Shown one piece after another: positions 17,041 through 25,053 of a stretch of 54,492 bases of DNA. Position 1 is the first letter of the stretch. The number at the start of each line of letters is the position of its first letter. The translations under genes were made by a program, and so were the position numbers. Source of the DNA: an uncultured Bacteroidales bacterium (GTDB lineage Bacteria; Bacteroidota; Bacteroidia; Bacteroidales; Bacteroidaceae); contig CALEFD010000048.1 of NCBI GenBank assembly GCA_937876995.1, positions 1 to 54,492 on the forward strand. The letters run 5' to 3'. The notes beneath the pieces were generated by a model. It was not told where the DNA came from. It saw nothing but the letters and a program-made list of their open reading frames with translations, and did not search any database.

Positions 17041-17072
17041 GTCTGCCATAAAATAGGTGGCAGACTTTTTTT
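17041..17072 (+). terminator. Rho-independent terminator after ferritin
   Basis: Stem GTCTGCCA (17041-17048) / TGGCAGAC (17058-17065) with a 9-base loop, immediately followed by seven T residues. Confidence 0.9.
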
Positions 17073-17100
17073 GTATTCTCTTTATTTGTTACTACTTTTA
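17070..17100 (+). promoter_or_regulatory. Promoter for GH97 gene, abutting the ferritin terminator
   Basis: TTTG (17070-17073) overlaps the end of the terminator T-tract; a 19-bp spacer leads to TACTTTTA (17093-17100), one mismatch from TAnnTTTG. The GH97 ATG is at 17140. Confidence 0.55.
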
Positions 17101-17139
17101 CAGAACTAAATTATTGTTGAACAAAATACTAACTATTTT

Positions 17140-19101
17140 ATGAAAAAATCTTTTCTGTTTTTATTGACATTGCTGATAGTAATGGCTGTATCTGCTCAGG
17201 AACTTACATTTAAAAGTCCTGATAATAGGACTATAGTAAATTTTAAGTTGGATGGAGGAATTGCTTGTTACTCTGTTAGTTATGATGGTAAAATAATGTT
17301 GGACGAATCGCCGTTAGGTTTGGTGACCAATACAGGAGATTTTACTAAAGGGTTGGTGTATGAAGGTTGCAAAACAAATACAGTTAAAGACTCTTATTCG
17401 CTTAACAGAAGTAAGGTTTCAAAAGTTGATTATGTTGCAAACGAACAGAGAGTGGATTTAAAGAATTCAAAAAACACACCTTTCAGTATTGTATTTAGAA
17501 TTAGCAATAATAATGTGGCTTTCCGTTATGAACTGCCAAAATCGGGTGAAACAGGCAGTGTAAGAGTGTTGTCAGAGAGTACAGGTTTTGATTTTCCATC
17601 ATATACAACTACTTTCCTTACCCCTCAAAGTCATGCTATGATAGGTTGGAAACGCACTAAACCAAGCTATGAAGAGGAGTATAGAGCAGATGCTCCTATG
17701 ACAAACAGATCTCAATATGGTCACGGCTATACATTCCCGGGATTGTTCAGAATAGGTGACGATGGTTGGGTGTTGGTAAGTGAAACAGGTGTAGGCAGCA
17801 ACTATTGCGGTTCACGTCTAAGTGATATGAAGGATGATGGTCTTTACACAATAGAATACCCTATGATGGAAGAAAATAATGGTAATGGTACTGTAGAACC
17901 TGCTATTTCTCTTCCAGGTGCTACTCCATGGCGTACAATTACTGTTGGTTCTACATTGGAGCCTATTGTAGAGACAACAGCTCCGTGGGATAATGTTGAA
18001 CCGCTATATGAAACAGAACATGACTATAAGTTTGGTAAAGGTACCTGGAGCTGGATAGTATGGCAGGACAATAGCATAAATCTGGAAGATCAGAAGAAAT
18101 ATGTGGATTTGGCTTCCGAAATGGGATTCCAATACACTTTGGTAGATAACTGGTGGGATACAAAAATAGGTAAAGAAGGAATAGAAGAGTTGGTAGAATA
18201 TGCGCGTAGCAAGAATGTGGAGATCTTCTTATGGTATAGTTCAAGTGGTAACTGGAATGATATAGAGCAAGGTCCCATAAACATAATGAGCAATCCTATA
18301 AAGCGTAAAGAGTATATGCGCTGGATGAATAAGATTGGGGTAAAGGGTATTAAAGTGGATTTCTTTGGTGGTGATAAACAGGTAACAATGGCACACTATG
18401 AAGCCATATTGAGTGATGCCGATGATAATGGTCTGATGGTTATTTTCCACGGTTGTACATTACCTCGTGGCTGGGAGCGTATGTATCCAAACTATGTGGG
18501 TAGTGAAGCAGTATTGGCATCGGAAAATATGGTATTTGGTCAGCGTGCTTGCGATATGGCTGCTTTTAACGCTACTCTGCATCCGTTTATACGTAACACT
18601 GTGGGATGTATGGAGTTTGGTGGAACATTCCTGAACAGACGTCTGTCAAAAGGGAATACAAGCGGTACAATAAGAAAGACAACCGATTGTGCGGAACTGG
18701 CTACAGCTGTATTGTTCCAGAATCCTATTCAGAATTTTGCTCTTGCTCCTGAAAACCTGAATCCGGTGGAAGAAAACGGTGCGCCAATAGTAAGTCTGGA
18801 CTTTATGCGTGAAGTACCAACTACTTGGGATGAAACTCAGTACATAGCAGGTTATCCGGGTAAGTATGTAGTTTTGGCACGTCGTTGCGGCGATAAGTGG
18901 TACATAGCAGGTATCAATGCAGAAAAAGAGCCTATAGAATTGACATTGAATATTCCAATGTTGCAAAAAGGTGATGTGGTGAAACTCTATTCAGATGATA
19001 AGAAGAGCAGAGAGCCTATGAAATCGGATTTGAAGATAAAGAAAGATGGTGAATTCAAGGTTACTCTACAAAGTGATGGCGGATTTATAATTGTAAAATA
19101 A
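17140..19101 (+). CDS. Glycoside hydrolase family 97, retaining subgroup (alpha-galactosidase/alpha-glucosidase type)
   Basis: The 653-residue protein has a cleavable Sec signal (MKKSFLFLLTLLIVMAVSAQ) and the GH97 layout: an N-terminal beta-sandwich (~25-290), a TIM barrel (~300-560) and a C-terminal beta domain. The barrel strand GIKVDFFGGDKQ carries D407. In GH97 an Asp at this place is the nucleophile of the retaining subgroup (the alpha-galactosidase branch), while SusB-type inverting alpha-glucosidases lack it. Other motifs are LVDNWWD, FLWYSSSGNW, FHGCTLPRGWERMYPN and the Ca-site region ENMVFG. It probably acts in the periplasm on alpha-linked galactosides or glucosides. No SusC/D genes are nearby. 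MscS follows after 13 bp, so they may be co-transcribed. Confidence 0.92.
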   Translation: MKKSFLFLLTLLIVMAVSAQELTFKSPDNRTIVNFKLDGGIACYSVSYDGKIMLDESPLGLVTNTGDFTKGLVYEGCKTNTVKDSYSLNRSKVSKVDYVANEQRVDLKNSKNTPFSIVFRISNNNVAFRYELPKSGETGSVRVLSESTGFDFPSYTTTFLTPQSHAMIGWKRTKPSYEEEYRADAPMTNRSQYGHGYTFPGLFRIGDDGWVLVSETGVGSNYCGSRLSDMKDDGLYTIEYPMMEENNGNGTVEPAISLPGATPWRTITVGSTLEPIVETTAPWDNVEPLYETEHDYKFGKGTWSWIVWQDNSINLEDQKKYVDLASEMGFQYTLVDNWWDTKIGKEGIEELVEYARSKNVEIFLWYSSSGNWNDIEQGPINIMSNPIKRKEYMRWMNKIGVKGIKVDFFGGDKQVTMAHYEAILSDADDNGLMVIFHGCTLPRGWERMYPNYVGSEAVLASENMVFGQRACDMAAFNATLHPFIRNTVGCMEFGGTFLNRRLSKGNTSGTIRKTTDCAELATAVLFQNPIQNFALAPENLNPVEENGAPIVSLDFMREVPTTWDETQYIAGYPGKYVVLARRCGDKWYIAGINAEKEPIELTLNIPMLQKGDVVKLYSDDKKSREPMKSDLKIKKDGEFKVTLQSDGGFIIVK

Positions 19102-19114
19102 ATTTGAAATAAGG

Positions 19115-20032
19115 ATGAAGTTTTTATTTGCGCAAACTGCAATATCGGAAGAGGAAATTTTGGCAGCCGATTCTATTGCTGCAGAAAAGGTGACACAGAC
19201 TATAGAGATGCTTAAAGGTATGTCCGTAGAAGATGCATTTTCATTTATATTGAAAAGTTTGGCGGATTTTGCTTGGGATATATTCATTGCCATACTGATA
19301 TTTCTTGTAGGCAGATGGATTATCAGATATATAGATAAGATATTAAACAAGGTTTTTGTTCGCAAGGAGGTTGAAATATCACTTGCCGGTTTTATTCGCT
19401 CCTTTGTGAAGGGTGCTTTATATGTAGTGCTTATCATTACTCTTGTAAAGAAGGTGGGGGTAGATACATCGTCATTCGTGGCTCTGCTTGCATCGGCAGG
19501 TGTGGCTATAGGTATGGCTCTCAGTGGCACGTTCCAGAATTTTGCAGGTGGAATACTTATTCTGTTGTTGCGTCCGTTTAAAGTAGGTGATTATATTTTG
19601 ACACAGGGTTTTGAAGGTACTGTTAAAGAAATTAGGTTGTTTAATACATTGATGAGTACAACAGATAACAAGCAGATTACAATACCAAATTCAAACATCA
19701 TTAATAATGTAATTAATAACTCTTCAGCCGAAACACGACGCAGAATAGATTTGAATGTTACAATATCGTATGGCGATGATTATGATGTGGCTCGTGCTGC
19801 ATTGCTTGATATAGTGAATGCGGATAGTCGTATTGAACAAGACCCTAATCCTCCATACATAGCTTTGTCATCGCTTGGCGATAGTGCTGTTAATGTATTG
19901 GTTCGTGTTTGGGTGCCAAGCACTGAGTATTGGAGTGTTTATCATAGTCTGAACGAGAAGATATATAAACAACTACCTGAAAAGGGTATTCACTTCCCAT
20001 TCCCACAACTCGATGTCCGCATCACCCAATAA
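19115..20032 (+). CDS. MscS-family mechanosensitive channel
   Basis: A 305-residue membrane channel that opens under membrane tension to release solutes during hypo-osmotic shock. Helices lie at ~53-75, ~92-112 and the pore helix ~118-150, where GVAIGMALSGTFQNFAGGILILLLRPFKVGDYI carries the Ala/Gly packing pattern of MscS TM3. The beta domain follows (GTVKEIRLFNTLMSTTDNKQ, IPNSNIINN) and then an alpha/beta C-terminal domain. Length is close to E. coli MscS (286). It is 13 bp downstream of GH97 without its own visible promoter. Confidence 0.93.
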   Translation: MKFLFAQTAISEEEILAADSIAAEKVTQTIEMLKGMSVEDAFSFILKSLADFAWDIFIAILIFLVGRWIIRYIDKILNKVFVRKEVEISLAGFIRSFVKGALYVVLIITLVKKVGVDTSSFVALLASAGVAIGMALSGTFQNFAGGILILLLRPFKVGDYILTQGFEGTVKEIRLFNTLMSTTDNKQITIPNSNIINNVINNSSAETRRRIDLNVTISYGDDYDVARAALLDIVNADSRIEQDPNPPYIALSSLGDSAVNVLVRVWVPSTEYWSVYHSLNEKIYKQLPEKGIHFPFPQLDVRITQ

Positions 20033-20106
20033 TCGGAATCTCCGTTACACTATTCACGCCCTATAGTTTTACCGGAGTAAATTACAGCAACTATATGTCA
20101 TATTGG

Positions 20107-20142
20107 TTCAACTGTCTCGCCGGATTTGGCAGGACAGTTGAA
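20107..20142. terminator. Hairpin between converging MscS and ATPase genes
   Basis: Ten-base-pair stem TTCAACTGTC (20107-20116) / GACAGTTGAA (20133-20142) with a 16-base loop. There is no T-tract, so termination is likely but not certain. Confidence 0.5.
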
Positions 20143-20161
20143 TCAAATGGATTAATTTGCG

Positions 20162-21337
20162 TTAGTAGATGAAACCGAACATCCAGATGGGGATGTTTTT
20201 GCCGGCTACATATTCAATGTTATCTTTCACAATGTAACCTTGGATTGCATCCTTTATCTGTTTGCCCTTCTTTTTTCTTCCACCTACTTCGAAAGTGATA
20301 TTGTCTATTTCAAAATCGGAAATAGCAGAAGAATAGACACAATGTGATTCTTTCATCCATGTTAAGAACATAGTTTCTCTTATTGTTCCTTCGTCTGAAT
20401 CATCTAAACCAATTGCGTATATAATATTAGAATTGTCCAAATATAATTTTTCTACCTTTTGTAAGATTCCGTCTCCTAATGATTTGTTACGCAATGCATT
20501 AAATAATCTTGATTTTTCTAAATACTCAATGTAATCGGGGAGAATATTTCTACTTATATCAAGATCTCTTGCCAATGTTGTGTAATTAGGCTTGTACGGT
20601 ACAGAACGTGCTATCATTAACATAAGTTTCTTAAGTTTTGCACCAGCAGCAACTGTCATTTCAGCATACTTTGGAATATCATCCTCTATAGTTGCATTGA
20701 TGGCTTGTTTAAGTTTTATTAGATAATCTTCTTCTGTAAAATATGGATAACATCCGCATCGCAGATACTCTTGATAGTACTTTATAGGTCTATGTTCACC
20801 GTATGGAAAATCAACTTTACCCGCAAGAATTTCACTTAAAGTTGAGACTTTCAGGTTCCATCCTTGAGAAATGTTCAGATATTCACGGAAAGATAGTATG
20901 GGCATAGAGTATTCAATGGTTCTTCTGCTTAAATCGGCTTTTGTACCTTTCTTTAAATCAAGAATAGAACTGCCTGAATATACTACGCTAAGCAGTGGTA
21001 GCTGGTCGTATATCATTTTTATTTCTGTTGCCCATCCCGGATATTTATGGATTTCATCTATATAGATTCTTTTGCCTCCCTGTTGGAAAAATAGTAGTGC
21101 AAGGTCGTAAATTCTATTCTCTGCAAAATAGAAATCGTCTGCTTGAACATATAATGACTCTTCTATTTTGTCAAATAGTTTAATATGTTGGAGTATCATA
21201 GTGGATTTTCCAACACCTTTTTGTCCTAATATACCAATCAATCTGTTTTTCCAATTAACAGTGTTGTGAAATGTTCTGACATAATCAGTCGGAGTTAAGT
21301 CAAGTCTTGTCCTATACGATTGTAATAACGATTCCAT
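20162..21337 (-). CDS. AAA-type ATPase with DUF4143 C-terminal domain
   Basis: 391 residues. The N-terminal P-loop is GQKGVGKST (38-46) with Walker B RIYIDEIHKYPGW (90-102), typical of the AAA_14 family. A middle winged-helix-like segment (YTTLARDLDISRNILPDYIEYLEKSRLF) and a C-terminal DUF4143 region (INDIFEV-type: FEIDNITFEVGGRKKKGKQI) resembling a restriction-endonuclease-like fold follow. The cellular role of this very common family is not known; links to DNA or toxin-antitoxin-like behaviour have been proposed. Three palindromes at exact 33-bp spacing lie upstream, one over the likely -33 box, so the gene may be repressed by a factor binding there. It is monocistronic and flanked by converging MscS. 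Confidence 0.88.
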   Translation of the reverse strand: MESLLQSYRTRLDLTPTDYVRTFHNTVNWKNRLIGILGQKGVGKSTMILQHIKLFDKIEESLYVQADDFYFAENRIYDLALLFFQQGGKRIYIDEIHKYPGWATEIKMIYDQLPLLSVVYSGSSILDLKKGTKADLSRRTIEYSMPILSFREYLNISQGWNLKVSTLSEILAGKVDFPYGEHRPIKYYQEYLRCGCYPYFTEEDYLIKLKQAINATIEDDIPKYAEMTVAAGAKLKKLMLMIARSVPYKPNYTTLARDLDISRNILPDYIEYLEKSRLFNALRNKSLGDGILQKVEKLYLDNSNIIYAIGLDDSDEGTIRETMFLTWMKESHCVYSSAISDFEIDNITFEVGGRKKKGKQIKDAIQGYIVKDNIEYVAGKNIPIWMFGFIY

Positions 21338-21362
21338 ATATCAATTTTGCTGATTTATGGGG

Positions 21363-21395
21363 CAAATATAGTGAATTGCACTGAGTTTAGTGCAA
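21363..21395 (-). promoter_or_regulatory. ATPase promoter overlapped by palindrome 1
   Basis: Minus strand: TTG (21395-21393), 22-bp spacer, TATATTTG (21370-21363). The TTG lies inside the palindrome at 21376-21395, so a protein bound to that palindrome would cover the upstream promoter box. Confidence 0.5.
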
Positions 21396-21462
21396 GATTT
21401 TGAAAAAAATGCACTGAGTTTAGTGCAAAAAATGATAAAAACTGCACTGAAGTTAGTGCAGT
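21376..21462. repeat. Three palindromes GCACT-N6-AGTGC at exact 33-bp spacing
   Basis: Palindromes centred on GCACTGAGTTTAGTGC (first at 21376-21395, second 21410-21427) and GCACTGAAGTTAGTGC (third 21441-21462). The GCACT starts are at 21378, 21411 and 21444, exactly 33 bp apart, about three helical turns. Arms are 7-8 bp with flanking symmetric bases. On the minus strand palindromes 3 and 2 are each followed by T-runs (TTTTTA and TTTTTTTC), so they could also end the M64 peptidase transcript. Operator array and tandem terminators are both possible readings. Confidence 0.8.
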
Positions 21463-21465
21463 TTC

Positions 21466-22767
21466 TTATTCTTGGGGGAGGAGGTGGTGCAGGATAACGC
21501 GCTCTAAGTTGCGTTCGCAGACCGGGCAGAAGCGTTCAGAAGCATTGTCGCGCATACGGCAAACAACAGCCGGTCTGTAGATACCTTTGGTTTGATAACC
21601 GCCACCTTCGTATAATCCTACTGTGTAGTTGGCTTTACGTTCATCGGTGGGTTTGGTGGGGCGTTCAATGCCGTCGGGCATCATATCTGCCCATTTGGAG
21701 TTGAAATCCACCAATGTGGTAAGGTTGGCTTCCCATGGTTCGTGGTTAAGCGAATATGTTGCATCCAAAACATCGCCTGATTCGTAGAAATATTCATCGG
21801 CCAATCCTCCAAATGAGTGACCGAATTCGTGAACAACCACGGGTTTAAAACTTGCATGGTGAGCAGTGGTAAGTGTTAGGGAATTGTAAATGCCGCCACC
21901 ACCGTAAGTATCGGTGTTTGCCAGTACTATGATATGTTCATACGGAATGTTCGCTAAGCGGTCGTGAAGCGTATGAATGCTGTTGGTGGTAAGATAACGG
22001 GGAGAATAGAAGGTCATAAAATTGGAATTGATGGCAGTCTGTTTCCAACTGTTGTCTTGAGGGGTACTTACATCGGTATCAATTGATGGGCACATTACTG
22101 CCACAAAATTGATCTTATCGGCATAACGTGAAAAAGGTTCGTAGCTAAGTATTTCATCGGCTGCTGTTTGGGCATCTTTACAGAATAGTTTCATCTCTTT
22201 TTTTGTGTAGCCTTCTGCCACTATTGCAATGTCTATACATTCGTTGGGATTACCTGCCTTATGCAGATATTTGTATGGTTCAGGTTTTTGTGCCGTCATA
22301 TCTTTAATAAGCACATCGTTGGGCATAATAGTATGGCGGAGGGTGGCTGTTGCTTCGTTCCTGTTGTTACGCAGAACCACCTCTGCTACAGCTTTGCGAT
22401 GCGGTTTTGGAACCAATAGTGTAAATTCAAAACTGCGGTTGGTTTCCGTTGCTTCCGGGGTAGATAACCACTCTTGGAACAGTGATGAAAAACTGTTCTT
22501 GTAGAGGATGTCGTTAGTAGTGGCATCGTATATGGTTATATCGCCATTACCATCTAAAGGAACACTCTGCAAGTTGGTGCGTCTGCCAGCCCAATGAGGC
22601 GATTTTTTTATCTCTTTCACAGATATCATTTGTACATCGGCATTGCCGGAGAAGATGTAATCTATGCGTAGAGTGGAATCGGAGAAGATAAAATCAAAAT
22701 CGGAAGCCATTGCCATACATACGTTAAGCAATAGGGTTACTTTTATAATCAAGAATTTACGTATCAT
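21466..22767 (-). CDS. Secreted M64-family metallopeptidase (IgA-protease-like)
   Basis: 433 residues with an N-terminal signal peptide (MIRKFLIIKVTLLLNVCMAMAS). The zinc site is VVHEFGHSFGGLADEY: H313, E314 and H317 with the third ligand D324, the M64 pattern HExxHxxxxxxD. The N-terminal half (~25-145) is the beta-rich domain that precedes M64 catalytic domains in Bacteroidales. The founding member cleaves human IgA; substrate here is not known. Cys pairs near the C-terminus (VCRMRDNASERFCPVCERN) may form disulfides. It diverges from the cytochrome assembly gene; a weak TATCTTTA element (22802-22795, minus) may be its promoter, and palindromic hairpins follow the stop. Confidence 0.9.
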   Translation of the reverse strand: MIRKFLIIKVTLLLNVCMAMASDFDFIFSDSTLRIDYIFSGNADVQMISVKEIKKSPHWAGRRTNLQSVPLDGNGDITIYDATTNDILYKNSFSSLFQEWLSTPEATETNRSFEFTLLVPKPHRKAVAEVVLRNNRNEATATLRHTIMPNDVLIKDMTAQKPEPYKYLHKAGNPNECIDIAIVAEGYTKKEMKLFCKDAQTAADEILSYEPFSRYADKINFVAVMCPSIDTDVSTPQDNSWKQTAINSNFMTFYSPRYLTTNSIHTLHDRLANIPYEHIIVLANTDTYGGGGIYNSLTLTTAHHASFKPVVVHEFGHSFGGLADEYFYESGDVLDATYSLNHEPWEANLTTLVDFNSKWADMMPDGIERPTKPTDERKANYTVGLYEGGGYQTKGIYRPAVVCRMRDNASERFCPVCERNLERVILHHLLPQE

Positions 22768-22855
22768 AATTGTATTTTGTTTTGTAAGTGGGTGTAAAGA
22801 TAGGGATTATATGTTAAAATGCACTCTTTTGAATGGAATGATGAATGAAAAGCAG

Positions 22856-22863
22856 TAAGTTTG
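22856..22863 (+). promoter_or_regulatory. TAnnTTTG element before ccsBA
   Basis: TAAGTTTG matches the Bacteroidota -7 box. No good TTTG lies at the normal distance (nearest TTTG is 24 bp upstream at 22828-22831). Its place just before ATG 22872 argues against the earlier in-frame ATG at 22845. Confidence 0.4.
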
Positions 22864-22871
22864 TGTTTTAT

Positions 22872-25028
22872 ATGAATAAGGAGAAAATATTGAAATATAC
22901 GTCGTTTGGACTGATTATTCTGATAACCGTGTTACTTATGGTTGCCACGGTAGTGGAGAAATTCTATGGTAGTGCATTTGTGCATCAATACATATATAGT
23001 TCGCCTGTTATGATAGTGTTATGGGGAGTGATGGCATTGTCGGCTATATGTTATCTGTTGCACAAAGGCATACACAAACAGAAAATAACTTTTTTGCTGC
23101 ACTTGTCGTTTGTTCTTATTCTGGCGGGTGCGCTTACTACCCACATCTGTGGTAGGCAAGGTAGCTTGCATTTACGTGTAGGCGATAATGCAACACATTG
23201 TTTTGTATTGTCTAATGGTGACAGGGGTGAATTCCCATTCAAAATAGTATTGGATGATTTTGAATTGTGTTATTATGTGGGTACGTTGGCCCCTATGGAT
23301 TATATCAGCAACGTAACTATTCAAGATGATGATAAGCGGATATCTGCAGCCATATCAATGAACAATATTCTAAAGTATCGTGGCTATAGATTTTATCAGT
23401 CGGGATATGATGCCGATAATAACGGAACTACACTGTCTGTTTCATTCGATCCGTTTGGCACTACCATAACATACTTAGGTTATCTATGTCTTATTGTTTC
23501 AATGCTTCTTTTCTTTTTTCAGCGTGGGAGTATTTTCAGAAGTTTACTTAAAAATCCTATCTTGAAAAATGGTGCGTTGGTGTTTCTGCTTTTTGTTGGA
23601 GTGGGGGCTAAAGCTGCTAATATCCCGACCGATTTTGCAGATAGTTTTGGGAAACTATATGTTTATCACAATAATAGGATAGTACCGTTACAGACACTGG
23701 CGCGTGATTATACGGCAAAACTTTGTGGTGATGTAAGCTATGGAGATTTGTCGGCAGAAGAGTTACTATGCGAAATGTTTTTCAATTTTGAGGATTGGCA
23801 GGATGAACCAATAATAAAGGTGAAAGGCAAAGATATACGTGCCATATTGGGAATAGAGGGTGCATACGCATCTATAAATGATTTTATGGATGGCGATGTT
23901 TACAAGCTATCTGCCGCGCTAAGAGGTTCCGATGCAAAAACAAGGCGTAATGCAGAGAATGCTACCGAAAAATACAATCTGGTGATGCTTTGCAGTTCCG
24001 GTATGTTGTTGAATATTGTTCCTATGATGAATGATGATACTAAAACTGTAGAATGGTATTCATTGGCAGACAGAAGTAATTTATTTATAGATAGAACTAT
24101 AGAACAGATAACTGTTGCGCTAAGCGCCGCAGATGATGATAGGGCATTAGAATTAGTAGAAGCTATTAAAAGCGAACAGCAAAAAGTAGCACAAACGGTT
24201 TTGCCCAATAATCTGAAGTTCAATGCGGAGCTATTGTACAACAAGGTACATCGTGGTAAACCTATAGCAATAATCTGTATTGTAATAGGAATGACTGCTT
24301 ACCTGTTAACTATACGCAGAAATATTTCCAGACTATTGTTTATCCCTATGTGCCTGCTATTTGTATATATCAGCCTAAATGTGGTGTTGCGTGCTTTGGT
24401 CAGTGGTCATGTGCCGCTATCAAATGGTTTTGAAACCATGACCTTTATGGCTTGGTGCTGTTCGTTGTTTGCTATAGTATTCTCTAAACGATTCAGATAT
24501 GCCATGCCGTTTGGATTTCTGATATGCGGTTTTGCATTACTTGTGGCTATGATGGGAGAATCTACTCCACAAATAACCCAACTTATGCCTGTACTGCATT
24601 CACCATTGTTAAGCATACATGTTATGTTGATAATGGTAGCTTATACACTTTTGGCATTTACTATGATGAATGGGGTAACGGCAATAGTATTACACTCTAT
24701 AAATAGAGGTGCTACAGAACAGATAGAGTATTTGAGTGTAATAAGCCGAATATTACTCTACCCGGCAGTCTTTCTGCTTACAGTGGGTATATTTATTGGC
24801 GCTATTTGGGCAAATGTATCGTGGGGCAGATATTGGGGATGGGATCCCAAAGAGGTTTGGGCCTTGATTACAATGCTGATTTATGCATCTGCCATACACG
24901 TGCAATCATTGAAATGGTTTAGAAAACCAATCCATTTTCATCTGTTTTGTGTGGTTGCATTCTTATCGGTTTTGATGACTTATTTTGGAGTAAACTTTGT
25001 ATTGGGTGGTTTGCATAGTTATGCATAA
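22872..25028 (+). CDS. ccsBA: Fused ResB-CcsA cytochrome c biogenesis protein (System II)
   Basis: 718 residues from ATG 22872 (an in-frame ATG at 22845 would add 9). The N-terminal ~220 residues, with helices and a periplasmic beta part, resemble ResB/CcsB. A long periplasmic stretch follows, and the C-terminal ~270 residues are a multi-helix CcsA domain with the heme-handling tryptophan-rich motif WGRYWGWDPKEVWALI and flanking histidines (HVMLIMVAYTLLAF, HVQSLKWF). The protein exports heme and ligates it to CxxCH of c-type cytochromes outside the membrane. Such single-chain fusions are known in Epsilonproteobacteria and Bacteroidota, where it is often encoded with NrfHA; no cytochrome gene is in this window. 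The NhaC antiporter promoter lies in its last 20 bases. Confidence 0.9.
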   Translation: MNKEKILKYTSFGLIILITVLLMVATVVEKFYGSAFVHQYIYSSPVMIVLWGVMALSAICYLLHKGIHKQKITFLLHLSFVLILAGALTTHICGRQGSLHLRVGDNATHCFVLSNGDRGEFPFKIVLDDFELCYYVGTLAPMDYISNVTIQDDDKRISAAISMNNILKYRGYRFYQSGYDADNNGTTLSVSFDPFGTTITYLGYLCLIVSMLLFFFQRGSIFRSLLKNPILKNGALVFLLFVGVGAKAANIPTDFADSFGKLYVYHNNRIVPLQTLARDYTAKLCGDVSYGDLSAEELLCEMFFNFEDWQDEPIIKVKGKDIRAILGIEGAYASINDFMDGDVYKLSAALRGSDAKTRRNAENATEKYNLVMLCSSGMLLNIVPMMNDDTKTVEWYSLADRSNLFIDRTIEQITVALSAADDDRALELVEAIKSEQQKVAQTVLPNNLKFNAELLYNKVHRGKPIAIICIVIGMTAYLLTIRRNISRLLFIPMCLLFVYISLNVVLRALVSGHVPLSNGFETMTFMAWCCSLFAIVFSKRFRYAMPFGFLICGFALLVAMMGESTPQITQLMPVLHSPLLSIHVMLIMVAYTLLAFTMMNGVTAIVLHSINRGATEQIEYLSVISRILLYPAVFLLTVGIFIGAIWANVSWGRYWGWDPKEVWALITMLIYASAIHVQSLKWFRKPIHFHLFCVVAFLSVLMTYFGVNFVLGGLHSYA

Positions 25029-25041
25029 AATGTTAATTTTG
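25010..25041 (+). promoter_or_regulatory. Promoter for nhaC inside the end of ccsBA
   Basis: TTTG (25010-25013), a 20-bp spacer and TAATTTTG (25034-25041) match the consensus exactly. The first box is within the coding end of ccsBA. Transcription would start near 25048, so ATG 25054 or 25063 is the likely start of nhaC. Confidence 0.75.
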
Positions 25042-25053
25042 CGCCTGTTAAAA

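Noticed and set aside
24997..25053. N-terminal extension of NhaC overlapping ccsBA
   Set aside because: It lies upstream of the predicted transcription start set by a perfect promoter.
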